Positions 8,226-15,576 of a DNA stretch of 64,000 bases are shown here, piece after piece. The position numbers were made by a program, and so were the translations under genes. The DNA is taken from positions 124,001 through 188,000 of the forward strand of contig NZ_JACHGP010000011.1 of NCBI RefSeq assembly GCF_014202335.1. The letters are read 5' to 3'. The DNA is from Mycobacterium sp. AZCC_0083 (GTDB lineage Bacteria > Actinomycetota > Actinomycetes > Mycobacteriales > Mycobacteriaceae). The notes under the pieces are model-generated. The model was not told where the DNA came from. It saw only the letters and a list, made by a program, of their open reading frames with translations, and did not search any database. The stretch's first letter is position 1. Each line of letters starts with the position of its first letter.

Positions 8226-9803
8226 ATGACAACCGAATCGACAGCTACTCCCGCGCAGCAGATCGCCGCTGGTTACGCGGTCGGAGGCCAGGCGTTGGAG
8301 CTTGGCACCGTCGTCGTTGACGGCGTCGTCGACCCGACCGCCTTGGTTCGCATCCCCCTGGCCACCGTGAACCGCCACGGCCTGGTCGCCGGCGCCACGG
8401 GCACGGGCAAGACGAAGTCCCTGCAGGTGATCGCCGAGCAGCTGTCGGCCGCCGGGGTCCCCGTCGTCATGGCCGACGTCAAGGGCGATCTGTCCGGACT
8501 GGCCCAACCAGGTGTGGCCAATGACAAGACCACCCAGCGCGCCACCGACACCGGCGACAGCTGGACGCCCACCGCGTTCCCAGTGGAGTTCCTGTCGCTT
8601 GGCACCTCGGGCGTCGGCGTTCCCGTGCGCGCCACCATCACCAGCTTCGGCCCCATTCTGCTGTCGAAGGTGTTGGGGCTCAACGCAACTCAGGAGTCGA
8701 CGCTGGGGCTGATCTTCCACTGGGCGGATCAGAAGGGGCTGTTGCTGCTCGATCTGAAGGACCTGCGCGCGGTCATCCAGTTCCTGACCAGTGACGAGGG
8801 CAAGCCGGAGCTGAAGAATCTGGGCGCCGTGTCGCCGTCGACGGCGGGCGTCATCCTGCGTGCACTGGTCAACCTAGAGGCCGAGGGCGCGGACACCTTC
8901 TTCGGCGAGCCGGAACTCGAGCCGAAGGACCTGATGCGGCTCGACGCGCAGGGCCGCGGCGTCATCACGCTGCTCGAGCTGGGCGCGCAGGCCGCCAGGC
9001 CCGTGATGTTCTCGACCTTCCTGATGTGGGTGCTCGCCGACCTCTTCACCGAACTGCCGGAGATCGGTGACGTCGACAAGCCCAAGCTGGTGTTCTTCTT
9101 CGACGAGGCCCACCTGCTGTTCACCGATGCCTCGAAGGCGTTCCTCGAGCAGGTCGAGCAGACCGTCAAGCTGATCCGGTCCAAGGGCGTCGGCGTGTTC
9201 TTCTGCACCCAGTTGCCGACCGACGTGCCCAACAACGTGCTGTCACAGCTGGGTGCCCGGATCCAGCACGCGCTGCGCGCCTTCACGCCCGACGACCAGA
9301 AGGCGTTGACCAAGACGGTGCGCACCTACCCGAAGACCGACGTCTACGACCTGGAGTCGGCCCTGACGTCACTGGGCATCGGCGAGGCCATCGTGACGGT
9401 GCTCTCCGAGACCGGTGCGCCGACGCCGGTGGCGTGGACCAGGATGCGTGCGCCGCGGTCACTGATGGGCACGATCGGCGACGCAGCGATCTCAGCGGCG
9501 GCCAAGGCGTCGCCACTGCAGGCCGAGTACGGCCAGACCGTCGACCGCGAGTCCGCCTACGAGCGACTCACCGCCAAGGTGGCGGCCGCCCCGGCGCCGA
9601 CCGACGCGCTGCCACCGCCGGTGTCCACCGGCGGGCTCGAGGTCCAGGGTCGGGTGAAGACGCAGGACGCCGTCGAAGGTCCTGGAATGGTCGCCGAGGC
9701 GTTGCAGAGCACGGCGTTCAAGAGCTTCCTGCGATCGGCCGCGACGGTCGCGGGCCGCGAGATCACCCGCAGCATCTTCGGTACGGGTCGACGCCGCCGC
9801 TAG
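8226..9803 (+). CDS. HerA-like / DUF853 P-loop ATPase
   Basis: A 525-residue ATPase of the DUF853 (helicase HerA-like, YjgR) family, corresponding to Rv2510c. Walker A is GATGTGKT at residues 56-63, preceded by the HGLVAGATGTG strand. Walker B is KLVFFFDEAHLLF near residue 290. Later motifs (VFFCTQLPTDVPNNVL, RIQHALRAFTPDDQ) match the family's sensor and arginine-finger region. It is cytosolic and presumably hexameric; the cellular role is not established. The start at 8226 is supported by the -10 box and by homology; an upstream in-frame ATG at 8166 would fall inside the divergent promoter. Confidence 0.92.
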   Translation: MTTESTATPAQQIAAGYAVGGQALELGTVVVDGVVDPTALVRIPLATVNRHGLVAGATGTGKTKSLQVIAEQLSAAGVPVVMADVKGDLSGLAQPGVANDKTTQRATDTGDSWTPTAFPVEFLSLGTSGVGVPVRATITSFGPILLSKVLGLNATQESTLGLIFHWADQKGLLLLDLKDLRAVIQFLTSDEGKPELKNLGAVSPSTAGVILRALVNLEAEGADTFFGEPELEPKDLMRLDAQGRGVITLLELGAQAARPVMFSTFLMWVLADLFTELPEIGDVDKPKLVFFFDEAHLLFTDASKAFLEQVEQTVKLIRSKGVGVFFCTQLPTDVPNNVLSQLGARIQHALRAFTPDDQKALTKTVRTYPKTDVYDLESALTSLGIGEAIVTVLSETGAPTPVAWTRMRAPRSLMGTIGDAAISAAAKASPLQAEYGQTVDRESAYERLTAKVAAAPAPTDALPPPVSTGGLEVQGRVKTQDAVEGPGMVAEALQSTAFKSFLRSAATVAGREITRSIFGTGRRRR

Positions 9804-10606
9804 TCGCCGCCCAACTTCTTGTAGACGGCGCCAACGATCGGCGAGACGATCGACCGTGGTGCGTACCCGCTGGCGACCGACATCGCCTTCGACGTCACGC
9901 CGGGGACCACCCGCATCTTGTTGCGGTTCAGCCCGTCTAACGAGATCTTCGCGGTGTACTCCGTTGAGATCCACAGGAAGTCGGGGATGATCCGCTCGAC
10001 GAGCGACTGCTCCGAAGGGTCGGGCAGATCGGTGCGCACCGGACCCGGTGCCAGCACGGTCACGTGGATGCCCTGGCTCTTCACCTCGCCGCGCAGCGAC
10101 TCGCTGAACGTGTTGACGAACGCCTTGGATGCGGCGTAGGTGGCGTTGTTGGGGATCGGCGAGTTACCGGCCGCCGAGCCCGAGATCAGAATCCCGCCGG
10201 ACCGTCGCGCGACCATGCCCGGCAGCACGGCGAGGACGAGGTCGTGCACGCCCAACACGTTCAGCTGAACCTGCTGCTTCTCGTCGGCCGGGTCGAGGCT
10301 GGCGACCGCACCGAACGTGGCGGTGCCTGCGTTGGCGCACAGGATCGAGACGTTGCGGGTGGCCAGCTCGTCGCACAGCTTTGCGCGGTCGTCGGGGTCG
10401 GCAAGATCGGCGGCCCGGACTTCGACGGTGACGCCGTAGCGCTCGGTCAGCTTGACGGCCAGCGCGGCCAGCACCTCCTCGCGGCGCGCGGTGAGGATCA
10501 GATGGTGCCCGCGGGCGGCGAGCTCGGTGGCCAGTGCCTCGCCGATGTTCTGCGAGGCACCGGTGACCACCGCGCGGGCGTGGGGGCTGGGAGCGGGTAC
10601 TGGCAT
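9800..10606 (-). CDS. Short-chain dehydrogenase/reductase (Rv2509-like)
   Basis: A 268-residue NAD(P)-dependent oxidoreductase of the classical SDR family. The Rossmann motif TGASQNIGEALA is near residue 15, NAG is present (LCANAGTATFG), and the catalytic Ser (SGSAAGNSP) and YAASK are in place. M. tuberculosis Rv2509 has the same length and neighbours; it has been linked to mycolic acid metabolism in corynebacteria and mycobacteria (the CmrA reductases are a related group), but I cannot assign the substrate from sequence. The ATG at 10606 starts 33 bases from the divergent MFS gene. Its stop overlaps that of the HerA-like gene by four bases. Confidence 0.9.
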   Translation of the reverse strand: MPVPAPSPHARAVVTGASQNIGEALATELAARGHHLILTARREEVLAALAVKLTERYGVTVEVRAADLADPDDRAKLCDELATRNVSILCANAGTATFGAVASLDPADEKQQVQLNVLGVHDLVLAVLPGMVARRSGGILISGSAAGNSPIPNNATYAASKAFVNTFSESLRGEVKSQGIHVTVLAPGPVRTDLPDPSEQSLVERIIPDFLWISTEYTAKISLDGLNRNKMRVVPGVTSKAMSVASGYAPRSIVSPIVGAVYKKLGGD

Positions 10607-10627
10607 AGGGCCAATCGTAAGGACCAA

Positions 10628-10633
10628 TAGAGT
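10628..10633 (+). promoter_or_regulatory. Candidate -10 box for the leaderless MFS gene
   Basis: TAGAGT ends six bases before the ATG at 10640, with no Shine-Dalgarno sequence. It lies in the 33-base gap between divergent genes. Confidence 0.35.
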
Positions 10634-10639
10634 GCAGAC

Positions 10640-11950
10640 ATGAGCAGCCCCGGGGTGGACACCCAGACTCGGGGGCGGTCTCGCGTGGTCGCCTGGGCGT
10701 TGTGGGACACCGGCGCCACGGGCGTCAACGCCATCGTCGTGACGTTCGTCTTCTCCGTCTACCTCACCGGCCAGGTCGGTGCGGGCATGCCAGGGCCCAC
10801 AACGCCCACGGCCTTGCTCGGGTACGCGCTGACGGGCGCCGGGCTTGTGGTCGCGGTGCTCGCCCCTGCGACGGGGGTGTGGGTCGACGCCTCCCACCGC
10901 CGACGCCCGGTGCTGGCCGTCCTGACCGGCGTCGTGGTGGTCATGACCGCGTCGATGAGCTTGATCCGCGCCGACGCCGACTACCTCTGGCCCGGTTTGA
11001 TCTTGCTTGCCTCGACGGCGGCGTGCAGCGACCTGGCCACGGTGCCCTACAACGCCATGCTCGGTGATCTGTCGACGCCTGCGACGTCGGGGCGGATCTC
11101 TGGATCCGGTTTGGCAGCAGGCTATTTCGGCAGTGTGCTGCTCTTGCTTCTGGTCTACCTCGGCTTGATCTCCGGGGCTGGTGCCACCCGTGGCCTGCTG
11201 GAGATTCCGGCCGACGACGGTCGGCCCGTTCGCTCGGCGATGCTGCTCGCCGCCGCCTGGTTCGCGCTGTTTGCGTTGCCGTTGCTCGTCACCGGACGGT
11301 CTGCTCCGCGGGAGGAAGTCCGCGCCAGGATCGGCTTCTTCGGCGCGTATCGCAACCTGTGGGCAGAGCTCACCGACCAGTGGCGCCGCGACCACAACAT
11401 CGTCTACTACCTGGCTGCCAGTGCGGTGTTCCGCGACGGGCTGACGGGCGTGTTCACGTTCGGGGCCGTGGTCGGTGTGACGGTGTACGGGGTGTCACCG
11501 GCCGACGTCCTGCTGTTCGGTGTGTGCGCCTGCGTGATCGCCGCGATCGGCGCGGTGATCGGTGGCCTGCTCGACGATCGCCTCGGATCCAAGCCCGTCA
11601 TCGTCGGATCCTTGAGCGCCCTGATCGTCACCGCACTGGTCCTGCTGACCCTCGACGGAGCGACATCGTTCTGGATCTGCGGGCTACTGCTGTGCCTCTT
11701 CGTCGGACCCACCCAGTCGGCGGCGCGGACGCAGATGCTGCGCCTGACGACCGAGGGCAAGGAGGGTGTCGCGTTCGGGCTGTACACCACGACCGGGCGC
11801 GCGGCGTCATTCCTCGCGCCGTGGTTCTTCGGGACGTTCATCGCGGTGTTCGGAGCGGACCGCGCGGGGTTGGGCGGGATCTGCGCCGTGCTCGCCATCG
11901 GTCTGGTGGGGATGATCGCGGTGCGGACGCCGCGCCGAAATTCGGTCTAG
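10640..11950 (+). CDS. MFS transporter (UMF1/Atg22-like)
   Basis: A 436-residue integral membrane protein with about twelve hydrophobic helices, corresponding to Rv2508c. The N-terminal segment VVAWALWDTGATGVNAIVVTFVFSVY resembles the Atg22/UMF1 branch of the major facilitator superfamily. Loop motifs of the DDRLGSKPVIVGSL type (between helices 8 and 9) and WVDASHRRRPVL (between helices 2 and 3) are the expected MFS signatures. The substrate is unknown; members of this branch are proposed to export amino acids or small metabolites. It converges with the next gene with a four-base overlap. Confidence 0.9.
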   Translation: MSSPGVDTQTRGRSRVVAWALWDTGATGVNAIVVTFVFSVYLTGQVGAGMPGPTTPTALLGYALTGAGLVVAVLAPATGVWVDASHRRRPVLAVLTGVVVVMTASMSLIRADADYLWPGLILLASTAACSDLATVPYNAMLGDLSTPATSGRISGSGLAAGYFGSVLLLLLVYLGLISGAGATRGLLEIPADDGRPVRSAMLLAAAWFALFALPLLVTGRSAPREEVRARIGFFGAYRNLWAELTDQWRRDHNIVYYLAASAVFRDGLTGVFTFGAVVGVTVYGVSPADVLLFGVCACVIAAIGAVIGGLLDDRLGSKPVIVGSLSALIVTALVLLTLDGATSFWICGLLLCLFVGPTQSAARTQMLRLTTEGKEGVAFGLYTTTGRAASFLAPWFFGTFIAVFGADRAGLGGICAVLAIGLVGMIAVRTPRRNSV

Positions 11951-12705
11951 CCCAGCGCGCTGCAGATCGTCAGGCCCGATCCGGTGCGTTGCTGAATCTG
12001 TGTGCCGCCCAACGTGATCGAGCACGTGACCTCACGGCCGACGTTGATGATGCTGACACTCGCCGACTGGTTGGCCGGTTTGGCCAACTCGACTTCCTTG
12101 CTCCAGGGCAGCATCACGTTGAACTCGGTCTGCAGTAGGCCGCCTGCGTCGACGTAGGTGATGTTGATGGCCCGGCCCGACCCTGCCACGTCGTAGACCA
12201 CCGTCTCGGTCTCGCCCGGTGCGGTCGACTCACCGGGAGGGATGGTGGCCGACGGCGGTGCCGGAGCGACGCTGCGCGTGGTGGTCGGCGTCCGGGTGGT
12301 CGTAGTGGACGGGCTGGGGAAGTTGGGCTCAAGCGGTGCGGGCGGTGGCGCCATCACGGTGTCCTGCTGTGAGCTGTTCACGATCACCAGCGCGATCACC
12401 AGTCCGATGACGACCACCACCGAGATCGCGGCAAGCACCCACAGCCACTTCCGCGGACCGCGGCCGTTCGGCCTGGGCGGCTCGGGGGGCGCGCCGCCAG
12501 GGGGATACGACCGTCCGTACCGGTCCGCCGCGCTGGGGTCATAGCCGTACGGGGGCAGCTGCTGGGTGGGGTTCGATGACGGCAGCGGCTGATAGTACGA
12601 CCCCATCGGCGCCTGGTCCGAATACGCCGGATCCGTGTAGCCGGGGGTGCCGTAGGGCAGCGGCTGCGTCGGATCCGGAACATCGCGGTGTTGCGAATCG
12701 GTCAT
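11947..12705 (-). CDS. Proline-rich membrane protein with MmpS-like C-terminal domain
   Basis: A 252-residue protein corresponding to Rv2507. The first 80 residues are a Pro/Tyr/Gly-rich cytosolic region; a single transmembrane helix spans about residues 87-109 (WVLAAISVVVVIGLVIALVI). A Thr/Pro-rich periplasmic linker follows, then a C-terminal MmpS-like beta domain (ETVVYDVAGSGRAINITYV... CSITLGG... TICSALG) with two Cys that could pair. The ATG at 12705 is preceded by GAGGTGGGA. MmpS domains assist MmpL exporters, but no MmpL gene is adjacent, so the partner is unknown. Confidence 0.88.
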   Translation of the reverse strand: MTDSQHRDVPDPTQPLPYGTPGYTDPAYSDQAPMGSYYQPLPSSNPTQQLPPYGYDPSAADRYGRSYPPGGAPPEPPRPNGRGPRKWLWVLAAISVVVVIGLVIALVIVNSSQQDTVMAPPPAPLEPNFPSPSTTTTRTPTTTRSVAPAPPSATIPPGESTAPGETETVVYDVAGSGRAINITYVDAGGLLQTEFNVMLPWSKEVELAKPANQSASVSIINVGREVTCSITLGGTQIQQRTGSGLTICSALG

Positions 12706-12883
12706 TCCCACCTCATGGCTGCAGGGTACCCGCGCGAATGCCAGGGCCGCGGGTACGCGACGGGCCTCGCCTCTCGGCCGTGCGCCCGTGGCGAGCAAAT
12801 TCTGCCCGGAGGGTTTAGCCAAATTATCGCCGGGGTAATTCAAGATCACGCCCGCAGGGGCGCCCTCAACCAAGGAGGCCGAC

Positions 12884-13093
12884 ATGCGAGGTGGCGGAAT
12901 CATCGGAGTCGTCGTACTGGTCTGGTTGTTGATCGGCGTGGTTGCCGCGTACCAGCGGCAGTACTTCGACACGTCTGAGAACAACTGTGCCACAGCCGGA
13001 ACCATTGCTCTGACCGTGATTGCCGGTCCGTTGAACTATGCCGGGGTCAATCCGAAGGTCACCAGCTGCAACATTCCCCAACCGAGTCAGTAA
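12884..13093 (+). CDS. Small membrane protein, two Cys
   Basis: A 69-residue protein with a strong AAGGAGG ribosome site. One N-terminal transmembrane helix (IIGVVVLVWLLIGVVAAY, residues 6-23) is followed by an extracytoplasmic region with NNCATAGTIALTVIAGPLNY and a C-terminal TSCNIPQPSQ. A second hydrophobic stretch (residues 37-50) may cross or dip into the membrane. It is forty bases upstream of another tiny membrane protein gene, so the two probably form an operon. I do not know its function. Confidence 0.75.
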   Translation: MRGGGIIGVVVLVWLLIGVVAAYQRQYFDTSENNCATAGTIALTVIAGPLNYAGVNPKVTSCNIPQPSQ

Positions 13094-13132
13094 CCGCCCG
13101 GTTCTGAATCCGAAATACGAAGGAAGGTCATC

Positions 13133-13288
13133 ATGATTGCCATTGGAGCGATTTTGCTCATCCTGGGACTCGTCTTCAGCGTCCCGATCCTCACATACAT
13201 CGGTGTGGTCGCGCTCGTCGTCGGTGCGGTGTTCTGGCTGCTGGGTGCGGCCGGGCACGCGGTCGGCGGCAGGAAAGTCTGGTACTAA
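13133..13288 (+). CDS. Tiny membrane protein (DUF6131-like)
   Basis: A 51-residue protein almost entirely made of two transmembrane helices (IGAILLILGLVFSVPILTYI and VVALVVGAVFWLLGAAG) with a short basic tail GGRKVWY. GAAGGAAGG lies six bases upstream of the ATG. The layout matches the small actinobacterial family I know as DUF6131, from memory only. It follows the 69-residue membrane protein on the same strand. Its last four bases overlap the end of the convergent TetR gene. Confidence 0.75.
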   Translation: MIAIGAILLILGLVFSVPILTYIGVVALVVGAVFWLLGAAGHAVGGRKVWY

Positions 13289-13902
13289 CCTCGTGCGGCA
13301 GAGCCGAGTGCCGCCACGGTCATCGCGCGCAGAACCGCACGCGATGACCGTGCCGTCTCGGCGGCAGTGACCTGCTTGACGCTGTGCGGGGTGGAGTTCA
13401 GCAGCCCGAAGATGGCGTGCGCCACGAGGCGGGCGTCCCCTTCCCCGAGCGTCGGGTCGAGGTCGCGCTGGACCTGCACCCAGATCTCGACGTATTGCCG
13501 CTGCGACTTGCGGACCTGGCGCTTCGCAGGAACAGGAAGATGACCAAGGTCGCGGTCCTGGATCCGGATCAGGTCCGATTCGCCGAGCGCGAAGTCCAGG
13601 TGGAAGTCGATCAGTCCGTCGAGGGCGGCGGCGGGGGTTTCCGCGTGGTCGACGACGTTCCTGGCGCCCGCCAGCAGCCGGGTGCTGATGCCGACCAGTA
13701 GCTCCACCAGAAGTGCTTCCTTGTTGGGGAAGTGTCGGTAGATCGCGGGCCCGCTCACGCCTGCAGCGGCCCCGATGTCCTCGAGTCGGACGGCGAGGAA
13801 TCCGCGTTCGGCAACCAACCGCTCGGCAGCGGCGATGAGCTGCGACCGACGATCCGACTTGGCCCTGCTCCGTCGCGTCTCGGCAGGAGTCGACGTCCCC
13901 AT
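13285..13902 (-). CDS. bkaR: TetR-family repressor of the branched-chain keto-acid operon
   Basis: A 205-residue TetR regulator. The N-terminal helix-turn-helix is at about residues 37-58 (VRLEDIGAAAGVSGPAIYRHF), followed by an all-helical ligand domain. It is divergent from accD1, and two near-palindromic 16-bp sites lie in the intergenic DNA, so autoregulation plus repression of accD1-accA1-fadE19 and downstream genes is expected. In M. tuberculosis the gene in this position, Rv2506, was described as BkaR, a repressor controlling branched-chain keto-acid metabolism. The effector is probably an acyl-CoA intermediate, which is inference. Confidence 0.9.
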   Translation of the reverse strand: MGTSTPAETRRSRAKSDRRSQLIAAAERLVAERGFLAVRLEDIGAAAGVSGPAIYRHFPNKEALLVELLVGISTRLLAGARNVVDHAETPAAALDGLIDFHLDFALGESDLIRIQDRDLGHLPVPAKRQVRKSQRQYVEIWVQVQRDLDPTLGEGDARLVAHAIFGLLNSTPHSVKQVTAAETARSSRAVLRAMTVAALGSAARG

Positions 13903-13931
13903 TCCCGCCCCTCCCGATGGTGGACATTTCG

Positions 13932-13947
13932 GTTAATCGTCACTAAC
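13932..13947. promoter_or_regulatory. Operator 1 between the TetR gene and accD1
   Basis: GTTAATCGTCACTAAC is a near-palindrome (GTTA-N8-TAAC outer arms). It shares its outer half-sites with a second copy 25 bp downstream. The position between divergent promoters fits a TetR operator. Confidence 0.6.
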
Positions 13948-13956
13948 ATACCACCA

Positions 13957-13972
13957 GTTAGTCGTGATTAAC
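13957..13972. promoter_or_regulatory. Operator 2 between the TetR gene and accD1
   Basis: GTTAGTCGTGATTAAC repeats the same outer arms in the mirrored orientation and lies 21-36 bases before the accD1 start, where a bound repressor would block transcription. Confidence 0.6.
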
Positions 13973-13992
13973 TCAAACGGACGGGTTCTGTG

Positions 13993-15576
13993 ATGTATAC
14001 GCGGGTATCGCATCGCGAGCAGCATCTGGTGTTGGTGGAGCAGTTGCGCTCCAAGCTCGCCGCCGCCGCGCTCGGAGGGTCGGCAGGCTCGAGGAAGCGC
14101 CACGTCAGCCGCGGCAAGCTGCTGCCGCGCGACCGGGTCGACGGCCTACTCGACCCGGGAAGCCCGTTCCTCGAGCTGGCACCGTTGGCTGCGAACGGCA
14201 TGTACGACGACGAGTGCCCAGGCGCCGGACTGATCGCAGGCATCGGCAGGGTGTCGGGCCGCGAATGCATGGTCGTGGCGAACGACGCGACGGTCAAGGG
14301 CGGCACGTACTACCCGATCACCGTCAAGAAACACCTTCGCGCGCAGGAGATTGCGGGCCAGAACAGGTTGCCCTGCATCTACCTCGTCGACTCCGGCGGC
14401 GCCTTCCTGCCCCGTCAGGACGAAGTGTTCCCCGACCGCGAGCACTTCGGCAGGATCTTCTTCAACCAAGCCAACCTGAGCGCGCAGGGCATTCCGCAGA
14501 TCGCCGCCGTGCTCGGATCCTGCACTGCGGGTGGCGCATACGTTCCCGCCATGAGCGACGAGGCCGTCATCGTCCGCAACCAGGGCACCATCTTCCTGGG
14601 TGGGCCCCCGCTGGTGAAGGCCGCGACCGGCGAGGTGGTGACGGCAGAGGACCTCGGCGGCGGCGACCTGCACTCCAAGGTCTCCGGCGTCACCGACCAT
14701 CTGGCGCACGACGATCGCGACGCATTGCGCATCGTGCGACGGATCGTCTCGACGCTGGGGCCGCGGACCGCGACGCCATGGGATGTCACGCCGACCGTCG
14801 AGCCGATCGCCGACCAGACCGAACTGTACGACGTGGTGCCCATCGACTCGAAGACGCCCTACGACGTACACGAGGTCATCACCCGCATCATCGATGGTCC
14901 TTCTCCCGGCGCTTCGCTTGCCCAAGGTGGCGGCGACTTCGCCGAGTTCAAGGCCGAGTACGGATCGACTTTGGTGACCGGCTTCGCCCGCATCCACGGC
15001 CACCCGGTGGGCATCGTCGCCAACAACGGCGTGCTGTTCGGCGAATCCGCCATGAAGGGCGCGCATTTCATCGAGCTGTGCGACAAACGCCAGACACCAC
15101 TGTTGTTCCTGCAGAACATCGCGGGCTTCATGGTGGGCCGCGACTATGAGGCAGGTGGCATCGCCAAGCACGGCGCCAAGATGGTCACCGCCGTCGCGTG
15201 CGCGCGCGTGCCCAAGCTGACGGTGGTGATCGGCGGCTCGTACGGTGCGGGCAACTACTCGATGTGTGGCCGGGCGTACTCGCCGCGGTTCCTGTGGATG
15301 TGGCCGAATGCCAGGATCTCGGTGATGGGTGGTGAGCAGGCCGCATCGGTTCTCGCGACGGTCCGCGGCGACATGACCGCGGACGAGGAAGAGGCGTTCA
15401 AGGCGCCGATCCGCGAGCAGTACGAGCACCAGGGCAACCCGTACTACTCCACCGCACGGCTCTGGGACGACGGTGTCATCGATCCCGCCGACACCAGAAC
15501 CGTGGTGGGGCTGGCACTTTCGGTTGTGGCACAGGCTCCGCTGGAGTCGGTGGCCTACGGCGTCTTCAGGATGTGA
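13993..15576 (+). CDS. accD1: Acyl-CoA carboxylase beta subunit (carboxyltransferase)
   Basis: A 527-residue carboxyltransferase subunit of a biotin-dependent acyl-CoA carboxylase, corresponding to AccD1, the 3-methylcrotonyl-CoA carboxylase beta subunit of leucine catabolism. Both crotonase-fold halves are present: N-terminal LVDSGGAFLPRQDEVFPDREHFGRI and C-terminal GGSYGAGNYSMCGRAY, whose Gly-rich loops form the oxyanion holes; the overall length fits. Start at ATG 13993 or at the GTG three bases earlier; no clear ribosome site separates them. The stop overlaps the start region of accA1 by four bases (GTGA), indicating translational coupling. Confidence 0.94.
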   Translation: MYTRVSHREQHLVLVEQLRSKLAAAALGGSAGSRKRHVSRGKLLPRDRVDGLLDPGSPFLELAPLAANGMYDDECPGAGLIAGIGRVSGRECMVVANDATVKGGTYYPITVKKHLRAQEIAGQNRLPCIYLVDSGGAFLPRQDEVFPDREHFGRIFFNQANLSAQGIPQIAAVLGSCTAGGAYVPAMSDEAVIVRNQGTIFLGGPPLVKAATGEVVTAEDLGGGDLHSKVSGVTDHLAHDDRDALRIVRRIVSTLGPRTATPWDVTPTVEPIADQTELYDVVPIDSKTPYDVHEVITRIIDGPSPGASLAQGGGDFAEFKAEYGSTLVTGFARIHGHPVGIVANNGVLFGESAMKGAHFIELCDKRQTPLLFLQNIAGFMVGRDYEAGGIAKHGAKMVTAVACARVPKLTVVIGGSYGAGNYSMCGRAYSPRFLWMWPNARISVMGGEQAASVLATVRGDMTADEEEAFKAPIREQYEHQGNPYYSTARLWDDGVIDPADTRTVVGLALSVVAQAPLESVAYGVFRM

